Source: Pseudozyma flocculosa PF-1
Taxonomy: Eukaryota; Basidiomycota; Ustilaginomycetes; Ustilaginales; Ustilaginaceae
Assembly: GCF_000417875.1 (NCBI RefSeq)
Contig: NW_006920877.1
Span: forward strand, 838,447 to 858,142
DNA: 19,696 nt
Direction: 5' to 3'
Made by a program: the position numbers and the translations under genes. Numbering within the stretch: position 1 is the first letter of the stretch; every line of letters starts with the position of its first letter. The notes under the pieces are model-generated. The model ran no database searches, was not told where the DNA came from, and worked only from the letters and a program-made list of their open reading frames with translations. Of this stretch, positions 1-8,124 are shown piece after piece.

Positions 1-82
1 GGAGAAGTAGTACCGAAGGTTGTACGGACGAAGNGGTACGTACGTAACGAGTTGGCGCACGTTAGACGTTGAGAGTCGCGNA

Positions 83-100
83 GGGGGGGGGGGGGGGGGG
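83..100. repeat. Homopolymer G18 tract next to ambiguous bases
   Basis: Eighteen consecutive G residues are followed by AGGAG. An N lies at 81 and another at 34. Such a run is prone to sequencing and assembly error, so nothing reading through it (including the CASP C-terminus on the minus strand) can be trusted. Confidence 0.95.
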
Positions 101-183
101 AGGAGTCACCCGGCCGGTGTTGGGATGACATCAGCGACACGTTGTCTGCCATGACAGAGATTGAAAGAGTGGGGCAGACTGAC

Positions 184-2672
184 CTGTGACCGATTTCAAA
201 GAGCATGGCGAACACCATGGCATGGAGGAAGAAGGCGTAGAGGAGAAAGAGGAGGCGCATACGTCGGTGGCTCAGCACGAGTCGGGTGAGCATGTGCAGC
301 AGCCGCTCCGGTGGCGTCATTGATGAAATCGCTCGTGTTTGTTCCTGTTTTCGCCCCCACGCCACGCCACGCCGGGCCGTGCACACGTTGACGATGCCAA
401 AAAGAGACGGTCGGTCAGCCGTTTTTCCCCTCACAATCTTGGACAGCATCCACAGATGTGGTGCTGGTTGATCGCTGAAGAAGGACCAAAGGCTACTGGG
501 AACGGACAAGACACTCACGCGACCCTTGAACCGTTCCCAGGGGTTCATGCTCTCCTCGTAGCGCAGCCGGTACTTTTCGTCGGCGCTCGTACGTCTCGCG
601 ACGCCCACGGCGCTCAGATCTGCGCCCGCAGCTGCGCCACCGCGCTGAGGCGGCGGGTACTCGCCCATGGCGATCCTCACCGCCGACCCGTTGCTCCCCT
701 CTGCCCCTCCGCTGCCGTTGCCCCCGCCGCCGTACGTCTGGAGGTACCGCAGCTTCTCGTACAGGCCCAGGTTGTCGGCCTGCAGCGTCTTGATCTCGTT
801 GCGGAGCTCCGAGATCGTGGTAAACTGCTTGCGCAGCTCCTCTTCCAGCTCGGCGTTGCGCGCCCGGAACCGGTCGCGCTGCGACGTGATGATGGGCAGG
901 ATCGACGTGTCCGCGCCCGAAGATGGCGTCGAGGACGGTGGGGCTTGACGAGGTGTCGAGGGAGTCGTTGCACCGGCGCTTGTAGGTTGCGTCGCCAGCT
1001 GCGACTGCGACTGCTGCTGCTGCTGTGTGGACGATCTGGACGGGGAAGCGGCGATGCGGTCCATCTCGGCCAGCGCCTCTTCTGCGCTCATCGCAGCCGA
1101 AGCCGATGCTGATCTCGCCGCTGCAGGCTCTGCGCCGGGCGTTTCGCTGCCACCGCTTCTGCCGCCGCCACCGCCGATCGAGACGAGGTCGTTTTCGAGC
1201 TTCTCGGTGAGCGCCTGCAGTCTGGCCACCTCCCTCTTGAGCCGGTCGAGCTCGCCGCTCGATGCGGTGCTGGCGGTGCTGAGCTCGTTGTGGGCCACGC
1301 GCAGGCTCGTCAGCTGATCCTGCAGCTTGCGGTTCTTGTCGAGCAGCAGCGCCTCGAGCGGCTTGGCGGCGCCCGACTTGTTCCAGTCCTGCCCGTTGCC
1401 ATTCGACCGGGCCTCGTTGCCTGCGTCCCTCTCGTCATTGTTGTCATTGACATCGCCATCGTCGTCATCGTCGCCGAATTCGTTGGAGAACTCGACCATC
1501 TTGACAATGTCGAGCTCGCGCTTGATGTCGTCGTAGTCGGCGCAGCGGGCGAGTCTGGCCCTGAGCGACTCGACCTCGGCCTCGCGATCCCTCTGCGCCT
1601 TGGCGGCCTCGTCAGCCGAGCGTGCGGCCTGGTCCCGCACGCCCTGGAGCGACCGCTGCTCGCTCTCGATGAGCTCCTGGAGCTGCGCGATGCGGGCTTC
1701 GCGCTGTGCGAGCTCCTTTGCGAGTCGATCGACGCGGTCGTCGTCGTCCCTGCCGCTGCGGATCGACTCGATCTCGGCGCGGAGCTGCTCGTTGCGCCGC
1801 TCCACGCTCTCGACGCGCGACTGGGCGCGTTCGAGGTCGCGCGAGACGAGCTCGATTTCCGCGAGCTTGCCGCGCGTCTCGCGGTCGTCGGCCTCCTGCC
1901 CCTGCTCGAGGAGGCGGGCGGTGGCGCTCTCGTCGCGCGTCTTGAGCTCCTGGAGCTGCTCCTGGGCGACGCGCAGCGACTGGGCGAGGTCGCGCTCGCG
2001 CTCCTGGAGGTTGCGGATGCGCTCGTCCCAGCGCGCCGAGACCTCCTTTTCGACGGCGTCGGTGCGTTCGGCGAGCCGCCGTTCGGATTCGGACTCGAGC
2101 TGGTCCACGCGCTGCTGCAGCCGCTTTGCCTCGTGCTCGCCGTCGCTGCGCCTGGCTGCGCTCGCCTTGAGCTCGGCGTTTTCTCGGCGCAGGCGGACGT
2201 TTTCGGCCTTTGCGGAGTCGAGGTCGGCGAGGGCGGCGGCCTGGTCGAGGACGATTTCGAGGAGCGGGTATGGATCGGGAGCGGCGACGAGAGCCGAGTG
2301 TGCGTTGAGAAATGCGTTTTCGGCGAGCTTTGAGCGCTTTGTGAGGGTGTCGATCTCTGCCTGGTAGGCCTTGAGGAGGGGCTTGATGGCGTCTAGCTTT
2401 GCGTCGTCGGGCTGCTTTTTAAAGTCGCGGGTCTGTTCTGCGAGCTTCTTGCGGTTGACGACGGCAGCCTTTTGCGCGTCGAGGAGGGCTGGAGCGGTTG
2501 CGGCGAGGGAGGATTGGAGGTCGGTGAGGTTGATGTCACGCCAGATGGAGAGGGCGGTGGAGAAGTCGACGGACGAGTGCCGGTTGCGGTCCGCGGGTAC
2601 GGGGGGCTGTGAGGTTGGTGGTGGTTGTTGTGGTGAATGTTGATCTGCTGCGGGCTGCATGGCGTCTGTCAT
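184..2672 (-). CDS. COY1: Golgin CASP/COY1 homologue (tail-anchored Golgi coiled-coil protein), 3' end unresolved
   Basis: Probable Golgi membrane tether acting in intra-Golgi retrograde traffic. Two exons: 2672-519 (718 codons) and 344 downward, with an intron at 345-518. Seen: an N-terminal conserved block at about residues 37-135 containing LSIWRDINLTDLQ, KKLAEQTRDFKK, EIDTLTKRSK and APDPYPLLE, matching the CUX/CASP N-terminal region; long heptad-like coiled coil at about 135-430; an acidic Asp/Asn linker; a second coiled stretch; and the CASP C-terminal domain from residue 592 (LPIITSQRDRFRARNAELEE) through NEIKTLQADNLGLYEKLRYLQ. After the intron comes EQTRAISSMTPPERLLHMLTR, then one membrane segment at about 749-767 holding the Tyr and His typical of CASP (LYAFFLHAMVF). 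The start is the first ATG (ATGACAGACGCC); a second in-frame ATG lies four codons on. The frame stays open beyond 184 into a poly(C) run with ambiguous bases. A possible donor GTCAGT at 183 suggests one more intron, so the C-terminus is not settled. Confidence 0.93.
345..518 (-). other. Spliceosomal intron of the CASP/COY1 gene
   Basis: A 174-base intron. The donor GTGAGT begins at 518, directly after codons for FKGR. A CTGAC branch-like site lies at 414-418 (complement), and the acceptor reads gcgaaaacag before 344. Splicing is phase 0 and joins FKGR to EQTRAISSMTPPERLL, restoring the conserved CASP order; unspliced, the frame does not continue the family. Confidence 0.88.
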
Positions 2673-3144
2673 GGTCGCGAGCGTGGCGGTTGTGGCAGTG
2701 ATGCAGATGCAGTCGATGCTAGGATGGACCGTGGTGGTGGCGGTGTGGGGAGGAGGAGCAGGCGATGCTGAGCACGGCGAGAAGACGAGCAAAGGCGCCA
2801 CGAGGCAAGGTAGGGTCCTGGGTCTGTGCGCGCGCCCTCGACTCTTTGACTTCTCGCGCGGGACACGGGCAGCGCGTGGCAGGTCAGAGGGCCGCCAAAA
2901 CGCGCTCTCGCTGTGTTGTGTGTTGCTCGCCGCCAGATGGCAGGCCAGGCCAGGCCAGGGCCAACACGCCGTCCATCCAGCCTCACCGCCATCACCACCG
3001 CCACCACTATCGCCACCACCACCGCCACGCCACATCGACCCCTCCGCGCACACAGCGTCGCGTCCCACGCAGCACAGCTGCCCGCACTCCTCTGACATCG
3101 TCCCGCTTCTTCGCCCCTCCGCCCGCCCGCTCGCCTCGCCCGCC
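2673..3144. promoter_or_regulatory. Divergent intergenic region between CASP/COY1 and DUO1
   Basis: These 472 bases separate two head-to-head start codons and must hold both promoters and both 5' leaders. The half next to DUO1 is pyrimidine and CCACC rich (about 2980-3035). A (GGCCA)n run lies at 2940-2963. No TATA box or strongly recognisable factor site was seen. The DUO1 frame stays open upstream of its chosen ATG, back to 2659, but that extension is compositional and overlaps the CASP start. Confidence 0.6.
2940..2963. repeat. (GGCCA)n pentanucleotide repeat
   Basis: About four tandem GGCCA units (caggccaggccaggccaggg). The same pentamer recurs at 6768-6790 and, as its complement, near 16380-16425. 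Confidence 0.8.
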
Positions 3145-3592
3145 ATGCCGGCAACACCACAGACGCCGCCCTCGGCGCGCCAACGCCCGCGCGCCCAGCC
3201 GGCAACGGCCACCTCGCCCGGCCTCCTCGACCAGTCACTCTCGCCCGGTGGGCTCCTCGACACGTCCATGCAAGGCCTAGACCTCGCAGACACGCCCCTA
3301 GCCTCCCACCAACACAGACCTCTCGCCATCAATGCCGCCACGTCCAACAGACCCACCGCCTCGTCCAGCCGCCCGCGCCCGAGCTGGGGCGCCGCAGCCG
3401 TCCTCGACTCCAACGCTTCCGTAAAGGCGCGCTCAAAGATGCGCTTCCTCCAGGACATCGACCAAGACCGAGAAGACGCCGCCGCTGCTTCCAGCACATC
3501 GTCCACTGCCCCTCCCGTCTCTGGCGCGGCAGGCCGTACCAATCGGCCCAGGTTCAGCCTATTTGCCAAGCCAGGCCTGCCCACCGCACAAC

Positions 3593-3629
<37 letters not shown>

Positions 3630-4858
3630 CGCCGGCCAGGCCGCGGCGGGATCAGCAGCATCGGCGGGACAGGACGATGACGACGAAGAGGAGCTCGATG
3701 TCCGACCAATGGCATCCGCTGCGAGCCAGCATGCCGCCGCCGCCGCCGATGATGATGACGACAACTACGACGAGGGCGGCGGCGATGGCGACGACACCTT
3801 TCTTCGCGAGGCCATCCTGGGCAAGGGCAGCGGCGGCGGCGGCGGCAAAAATGACGGCCACAACGACAGGGACGGCGCCGCCGGCGTCAACGCAACGTCC
3901 CCCGGCGCGTCCGCCGGCAACGGTGCCAGCGCCAACGGCAGCGCGGCGCGCGAGACGCCCGACCAGATATCGCGGCAGCTGCACGAGCTCAAGCGGCTCA
4001 ATGCCGTCTTCAGCGCCTACGAGACGATGCTGCGGGGCGCCGCGGGCGAGATTGGGGCCTTTTCGCGCCGCCTCACCGATACCGACGACCTGCTCAACAT
4101 CTACATCGACCAGCTGCGCAACACGGAGCGCACGCAGCAGCTGCTCCACGACGGCGGCTGGAAGGGCGCCACGGGCGACGCACAGGAGGTGCACAAACTC
4201 GAGATGGAGCTCCAGGAGCGCGAGACGCGCAGGCTGCAGGCCGAGGCGGCGGCCAGGGAGGAGGCGCAACGGCAGGCGGAGCAGGAGGCCGAGAGAAGGG
4301 CGAGGCTCGAAGAGGAGGAGCGGGAAAGGAGAGCAGAGGCACAGAGGCTAGCCGGCGAGAGGGGCACGGCGGGACGCGGGAGAGGGAGAGGCGGGTCGGC
4401 GAGGGGCGCGGGCGTCGCGACGAGGGGTGCCCTTACTCGCGGCATCTCGACCGGTGCCGGTGCGACGGCGTCGACGAGGGGTCGAGGCGCGATAGGTGAG
4501 TAGTGACAGGGGCTGCCGGGTTCGGGCCTGTGGGCCCAGGGCCGAGAGGGTGGAGACTGACTCATGCTCGCCCTTTGCTCGCTCCCGTTCTTCTCGCGCT
4601 TCAGCCCGACCGGCGGCCGGTTCCGCGACGAGCACGACGACGACGGCGACGACGGCACGAGCCTCGACGCGGGGCAGCGGGATAGGGAGGGGCCGGCCCT
4701 CTCCCTCGTCGACCTCGGCCTCGAGCGCCAGCGCGCGCACCACGTCTTCCTCTGCGTCTGGGCCGCGCACCGTCTCGTCTGGCATCCCCGTGCGGCCAAG
4801 CGCCGGACTGGGCGGGCAGTATGCCAACGTCAAGAGCTCCGGGTACGGTCCGCGGTAG
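3145..4858 (+). CDS. DUO1: DASH/Dam1 complex subunit Duo1
   Basis: Kinetochore protein of the fungal DASH (Dam1) ring, which couples chromosomes to spindle microtubules. Two exons (3145-4495, 4605-4858) give 534 residues. The Duo1 core lies at about residues 273-355: QISRQLHELKRLNAVFSAYE, then DTDDLLNIYIDQLRNTERTQ, then QLLHDGGWKGATGDAQEVHK, the family's LL..W.G.T.D pattern. It is followed by a Glu/Arg coiled coil (about 355-405), an Arg-Gly-rich segment and a Ser/Thr-rich tail ending NVKSSGYGPR. The first 270 residues are low complexity with Q10, an acidic Asp/Glu run, a second Asp run and a Gly5 run. Yeast Duo1 is about half this length, so most of the excess is N-terminal and disordered. 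The ATG has G at -3. Without splicing the protein would stop two codons after the donor. Family call strong; exact start less certain. Confidence 0.88.
3598..3627 (+). repeat. (CAG)10 coding microsatellite, polyglutamine in Duo1
   Basis: Ten uninterrupted CAG codons encode Q10 in the disordered N-terminal region of Duo1. Pure CAG runs are length-unstable, so the count may differ between strains. Confidence 0.95.
4496..4604 (+). other. Spliceosomal intron of DUO1
   Basis: A 109-base intron with donor ATAG/GTGAGT, branch-like CTGAC shortly upstream of a pyrimidine-rich stretch, and acceptor gcgcttcag/CCC. Splicing after the first base of a codon joins GRGAI to ARPAAGSATS and extends the Arg/Gly and Ser/Thr-rich tail by 84 residues. 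A TGA and the TAG at 4501-4503 lie inside it. Confidence 0.8.
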
Positions 4859-5346
4859 CCCCGAGCCCCGAGGCGCAGCCTGAGCCCGGGCCCCCCTGGT
4901 CCCGGCCTTGGACTAAGCCCACCAGACCTTGCTAATCCGACTAGACGGCATGGAAGACGGCTCAATCTATGCCCAAGGCGAAGGCGAGGCGACGTGGAGA
5001 CGTGCGATGCTGCTCGTGGCGTATGGGGGACCTGGGGAGAAGAGGTAGTGTACAGTCGATGGAAGTGGGAGACGAGGTGCGATGCGGTGACGGGTGCTGC
5101 TGGGCGGTGCGGTTGCTGGTGATGGTACAGATGCGAGGGAGGAGGAGGGATGCGATGCGGATCGGACGGAGCAGAACGGAACGGAGCGGAGAGGGGGAAA
5201 GATGGAAGGGGGGACGGGGGGATCGGTCCGGGACCAGCCTGGACCGACACGATCGGGCGGGGAATCCTTGCAACCCGGCGACGAGGCCGACGGGGCCATC
5301 TTGGACAATGCAGAGGCCGCCGCCGCTGCTGCTGGCCGCTCGCTGG
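4859..5346. other. Convergent intergenic region between DUO1 and the secreted-protein gene
   Basis: These 488 bases between two stop codons hold both 3' ends. Purine-rich GGAACGGA-type repeats lie at about 5170-5220. Several short frames cross it but none has family resemblance or a signal sequence. No gene is supported. Confidence 0.6.
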
Positions 5347-6056
5347 TCAGGGCTTTTTGCCGTCGTCGAGCCAAGTCTTGAAGAAGGGGTTGGTAAAGAT
5401 GCCCTGGGCCTCCTGGCAGGCCTGTTTTGCCGTCGTCGTCGTGCATCGGGGGAGAGGAGGTGGAATCGTCGGTCGGTCGGTCAGACTTGTGGCGCGCCAC
5501 ACCTCGCGGGAGCGCAACCAGGGACGACGACGAGGGCGGCGGCGGGGGTTGGAGTACGCACCTGTTCAAACCAGCGCTGTGCGGCCTTGAGATCGTCGCG
5601 GGCGGCACCAGAGCGGATCCAGCAGGTACGCATGTGGAACGGGAACTTGTCGCCGTACTGCTCCGGATCCAGGTCGTCTTCCGGCAACGTCTTTGTCGTA
5701 TCGCACCGCGACACTGCCGTCGTCGTCGTCGTCGTCGTGGGGCTGGCGGTGTCGAGACGACGGAGGTGTCCTCGTTTCGCCTTTGTGGTGGAGCGATGGG
5801 GAGCAGGAGCGGTGCGAGGCGGCACGACGATGGGGTGGCACGAACTGTCGCACACGCCAAACTCGCCCCTGGTGTCGCTCGAGAGGAGCGGGGTGTAGTA
5901 CATCTTTGAGCCGCCGCATCGGTCCGTGGGCTTGTATGCCGATACCGAGGGCGGCAGTGGCAGCACCAGCAGCGCAAGGAGGAGCAGCAGGAGCAGCGGC
6001 GGCGGCGGCGGCCGGGGAGAGGATGGGAGGCAGAGGAGCGGACGCGGCAGCTTCAT
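5347..6056 (-). CDS. Small secreted cysteine-containing protein, family not recognised
   Basis: A predicted extracellular protein of 189 residues from two exons (6056-5562, 5421-5347). Seen: a signal peptide with basic N-end MKLPRP, a Leu-rich hydrophobic core (about 20-32) and a likely cut after residue 40 (SVSA/YKP). The mature part has six cysteines (47, 69, 73, 118, 145, 167), which would allow three disulfides. A basic, Thr-rich middle (about 78-117, including seven Thr in a row) separates the CDSSC motif from a better-ordered C-terminal half with TCWIRSG, LKAAQRWFEQACQEAQGIF and FFKTWLDDGKKP. The start is chosen because this Met directly precedes the signal peptide; the open frame continues upstream without sense. 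The Thr tract could instead belong to an unrecognised second intron (weak donor GTTCGT, acceptor GGCAG). I recognise no known fold; a role in host or environment interaction is only a guess. Confidence 0.7.
5422..5561 (-). other. Spliceosomal intron of the secreted-protein gene
   Basis: A 140-base intron with donor CAG/GTGCGT at 5561, a CTGACC branch-like site in the CCGACCGACC stretch, and acceptor gcaaaacag before 5421. The phase 0 join gives RWFEQ-ACQEAQGIF and adds the sixth cysteine. The unspliced frame runs on as low-complexity sequence to a TGA. Confidence 0.75.
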
Positions 6057-6230
6057 TGTGAGGCACGTCGCGGAGAGGGATGGGCGGTACGATGCCGGTC
6101 GTACGGGCGTGGTCGGGACGAGGAGCCGGCAGGGTGCCGCAGGATGAAGTGGTGATGCTGGTGGTAGTACGACGTGGTGGAGGCGGTGACGATGGCAAGA
6201 CAGGGAGGGGGGAGGGGGGAGGCAGCGGTT

Positions 6231-6240
6231 GTATCTATAG
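6231..6240 (-). promoter_or_regulatory. Possible TATA-like element upstream of the secreted-protein gene
   Basis: On the minus strand the sequence reads CTATAGATAC, about 175 bases upstream of the chosen ATG. It is an A/T-rich island in a very GC-rich region. Position and composition suit a core promoter, but one short match is weak evidence. Confidence 0.3.
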
Positions 6241-6480
6241 CGAAGCCGACCTCGATGAGCCGTCTCGATGAAAGGGACGGCGTCCTGCGACCACAGACAG
6301 CAAGCACCGCCACGCACGACGTGCGGCGGTCGAGGTGGAAAGCGGGGTCCCGACATCCTGCCCTGCCTGCCCACCCGCCCGGACCCAAGGCAACCTTTGT
6401 TTGGGAGGCAGGCAGGCCGGGAGATTCGAGGGTCGGCACGCTACGGTGGGGCAGCGCGAGGTGATGCTCCAAAGATAGAA

Positions 6481-6497
6481 GCAAGCAAGCAAGCAGG
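6481..6497. repeat. (GCAA)n tetranucleotide repeat, short copy
   Basis: Three GCAA units followed by a GCAG variant (gcaagcaagcaagcagg). Same motif as the longer run at 7471-7513. Confidence 0.7.
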
Positions 6498-6767
6498 CAA
6501 CCGAAGCAAAGGATCGCGGCCGCAAAGAAACGAGGCCGGCGCGGAGATGCATCCGACTCGACCTGCCTCCCCGCCTGCGCATCGGCGGGTCGGTGCATGT
6601 GTATGTTGCTTCCGCCACCGCTTGCTTGTCATCCGCTGTCCTGTTGTACAAAGCAGTAGTCCTGTGCATGGCTGCCGTGCGGCGTGACTTCAACATGTGG
6701 CCGCCCGGCAGCGGCGACGGCGCCGGCGACGGCGAGCACCCTCGAATTCGGTGTCAGTCAGGAAGGA

Positions 6768-6790
6768 GGCCAGGCCAGGCCAGGCCAGGC
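6768..6790. repeat. (GGCCA)n pentanucleotide repeat
   Basis: About four and a half tandem GGCCA units (ggccaggccaggccaggcca, continuing). Same pentamer as at 2940-2963. Confidence 0.85.
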
Positions 6791-7157
6791 TGACGCACGG
6801 CAGGTCGGTCTCGCCAGGCCTCGGGCGCGCCCGTGTCGCTCCTTGCCGTTGTCGACGCCCGCTTGCTCGTTCGGCTCCTCCCGGTGCTCGCCCGCCTGCT
6901 GACGAGTGATGCAACGACGGGAGAAGGCTAACTGTGGTGGCCGCCGGTGCGAGCAGGGCAGCAAGCAAGGAGGGTGCAGGCTAGGCCAGGGTGGGGGCTG
7001 AAGCAAGGGGCCGGAGGGCGACAGGAGGGCGCAGCCGAAACGTCGGCGCACCGACGGCTCGGCGTCTCAAGCCCGTCCGCCCGCCCGCCAGCCCGCCAGC
7101 CCGCCAGCCCACGGCCAGCCAGCCCCCACGGCGTCGCAGATGCAAGATGCCGGCCCT

Positions 7158-7167
7158 CTAAAAATAA
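7158..7167. promoter_or_regulatory. MADS-box (MEF2/Rlm1-type) consensus match
   Basis: CTAAAAATAA fits the YTAWWWWTAR consensus bound by MEF2-class MADS factors such as Rlm1. It is the only strongly A/T-rich island in this intergenic stretch, about 960 bases upstream of the hydrolase ATG. The match is exact but short; function is unproven. Confidence 0.25.
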
Positions 7168-7470
7168 TTTCTTCAGCCAGCCCGCAGCGCCCACCGGGGC
7201 GAGGGCCGGGGTAGTTTGGGTCACCGCGGGCAGGCGACGGATCGGCATTATTTGTCCTTTCGGGCGCACCATCGTCATGTTTTGTGAGGCGGAGCATCGG
7301 TGCTTGTGACGAGGGCCGCCGTGAGGTGATGGCGACGACGACACGCCGACTGGATGGATGGCGGCATCAACAGCATGGCGCCCACAGCGCTGGAGTGCTG
7401 TATGTACAAAACGGGCTGGCCGGAGCAACACGGGCAGCCAGGCAAAAGGCCTCGTGCCGCGTCGGCCGCG

Positions 7471-7513
<43 letters not shown>
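7471..7513. repeat. (AGCA)n tetranucleotide microsatellite
   Basis: An uninterrupted run of nearly eleven AGCA units. Because the unit is four bases, it generates repeating SKQA or LACL peptides in open frames; these are not genes. Confidence 0.95.
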
Positions 7514-7895
7514 GTGGATGCATGCTGCTGGGCGGTGTTTCGACGCCCGATACCGGCACGGGCCGCACGGCACGGCACGGCCAGGCTTTCATACCGCCCC
7601 TGCCTCGCCATCGACGCATCGTCGGAACCCCGCCCGACCTGTGCACGCGGGAGCGGACCGATGGAGCGAGGTGCATCGAATAGGGAAAGAGGCAGGGGGA
7701 TCCGTCCGTGGTCACGCCTGCGAGGGCCTGGCGATGGGTTGCGGCCATAGAGCAAGGTGGCCACCCAACTCGTCGTCGTCGTTGTCGCCCGAGAAACGGG
7801 CCTGGCCCACGACGTCGTCGACGTGGTCCGAGCGTCGTCTTGCTCCTCCACCTCGGGCCGTCGTCAAGTTGGCAGCGGGGAGCGGCCTTCTTGCC

Positions 7896-8083
7896 GCCAC
7901 CGCTACCACCACCGCTACCACCACCGCTACCACCACCGCTACCACCACCGCTACCACCACCGCTACCACCACCGCTACCACCACCGCTACCACCACCACG
8001 GCCACCACCACCACCACGGCCACCACCACCACCACGGCCACCACCACCACCACCACCACCACCACCACCACCACCACCACCAC
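7896..8083. repeat. Compound minisatellite: 12-bp x8, 18-bp x3, then (CAC)n
   Basis: Three nested repeat orders in series. Eight copies of a 12-base unit (CCACCACCGCTA; the GCTA marks recur every 12 bases from 7902 to 7986) are followed by three 18-base units in which CACGG is separated by CAC triplets (GG at 8000, 8018, 8036), then a nearly pure CAC run to about 8083. A 15-base direct duplication (GCCACCAGCTCG...) follows at 8085-8112. The series looks like stepwise expansion from one CAC core. It ends about 40 bases before the hydrolase ATG. Confidence 0.92.
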
Positions 8084-8124
8084 CGCCACCAGCTCGGCCA
8101 CCAGCTCGGCCTTTGGCGTCAGCC

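Larger units (their letters stand above)
6057..8124. other. 2-kb divergent intergenic region rich in short tandem repeats, no gene supported
   Basis: It lies between the heads of the secreted-protein and hydrolase genes, so it should contain both promoters. It contains (GGCCA)n at 6768-6790, (GCAA)n at 6481-6497 and 7471-7513, a GCCAGCCC repeat at 7088-7120, a compound minisatellite at 7896-8083, and one A/T-rich island near 7157-7175. Open frames exist on both strands, but their proteins are repeats (Leu-Ala-Cys, Gly-Ser, His or Pro runs) or Arg/Pro-rich composition artefacts. I saw no tRNA-like fold. Confidence 0.6.

Noticed and set aside
1290..2367. Plus-strand open frames opposite CASP/COY1 (347 and 255 codons)
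   Set aside because: The minus strand reads as a clear CASP protein throughout; these frames are shadows rich in Leu/Val or Ser/Arg.
4557..4564. TGACTCAT, a near-perfect Gcn4 site
   Set aside because: It lies inside the Duo1 intron and coincides with the branch-point-like CTGAC; a regulatory role for a kinetochore gene is unlikely.
7896..8083. CRISPR-like regular repeat array
   Set aside because: Units are contiguous 12-bp and 18-bp tandem repeats with no unique spacers, in a eukaryotic context.
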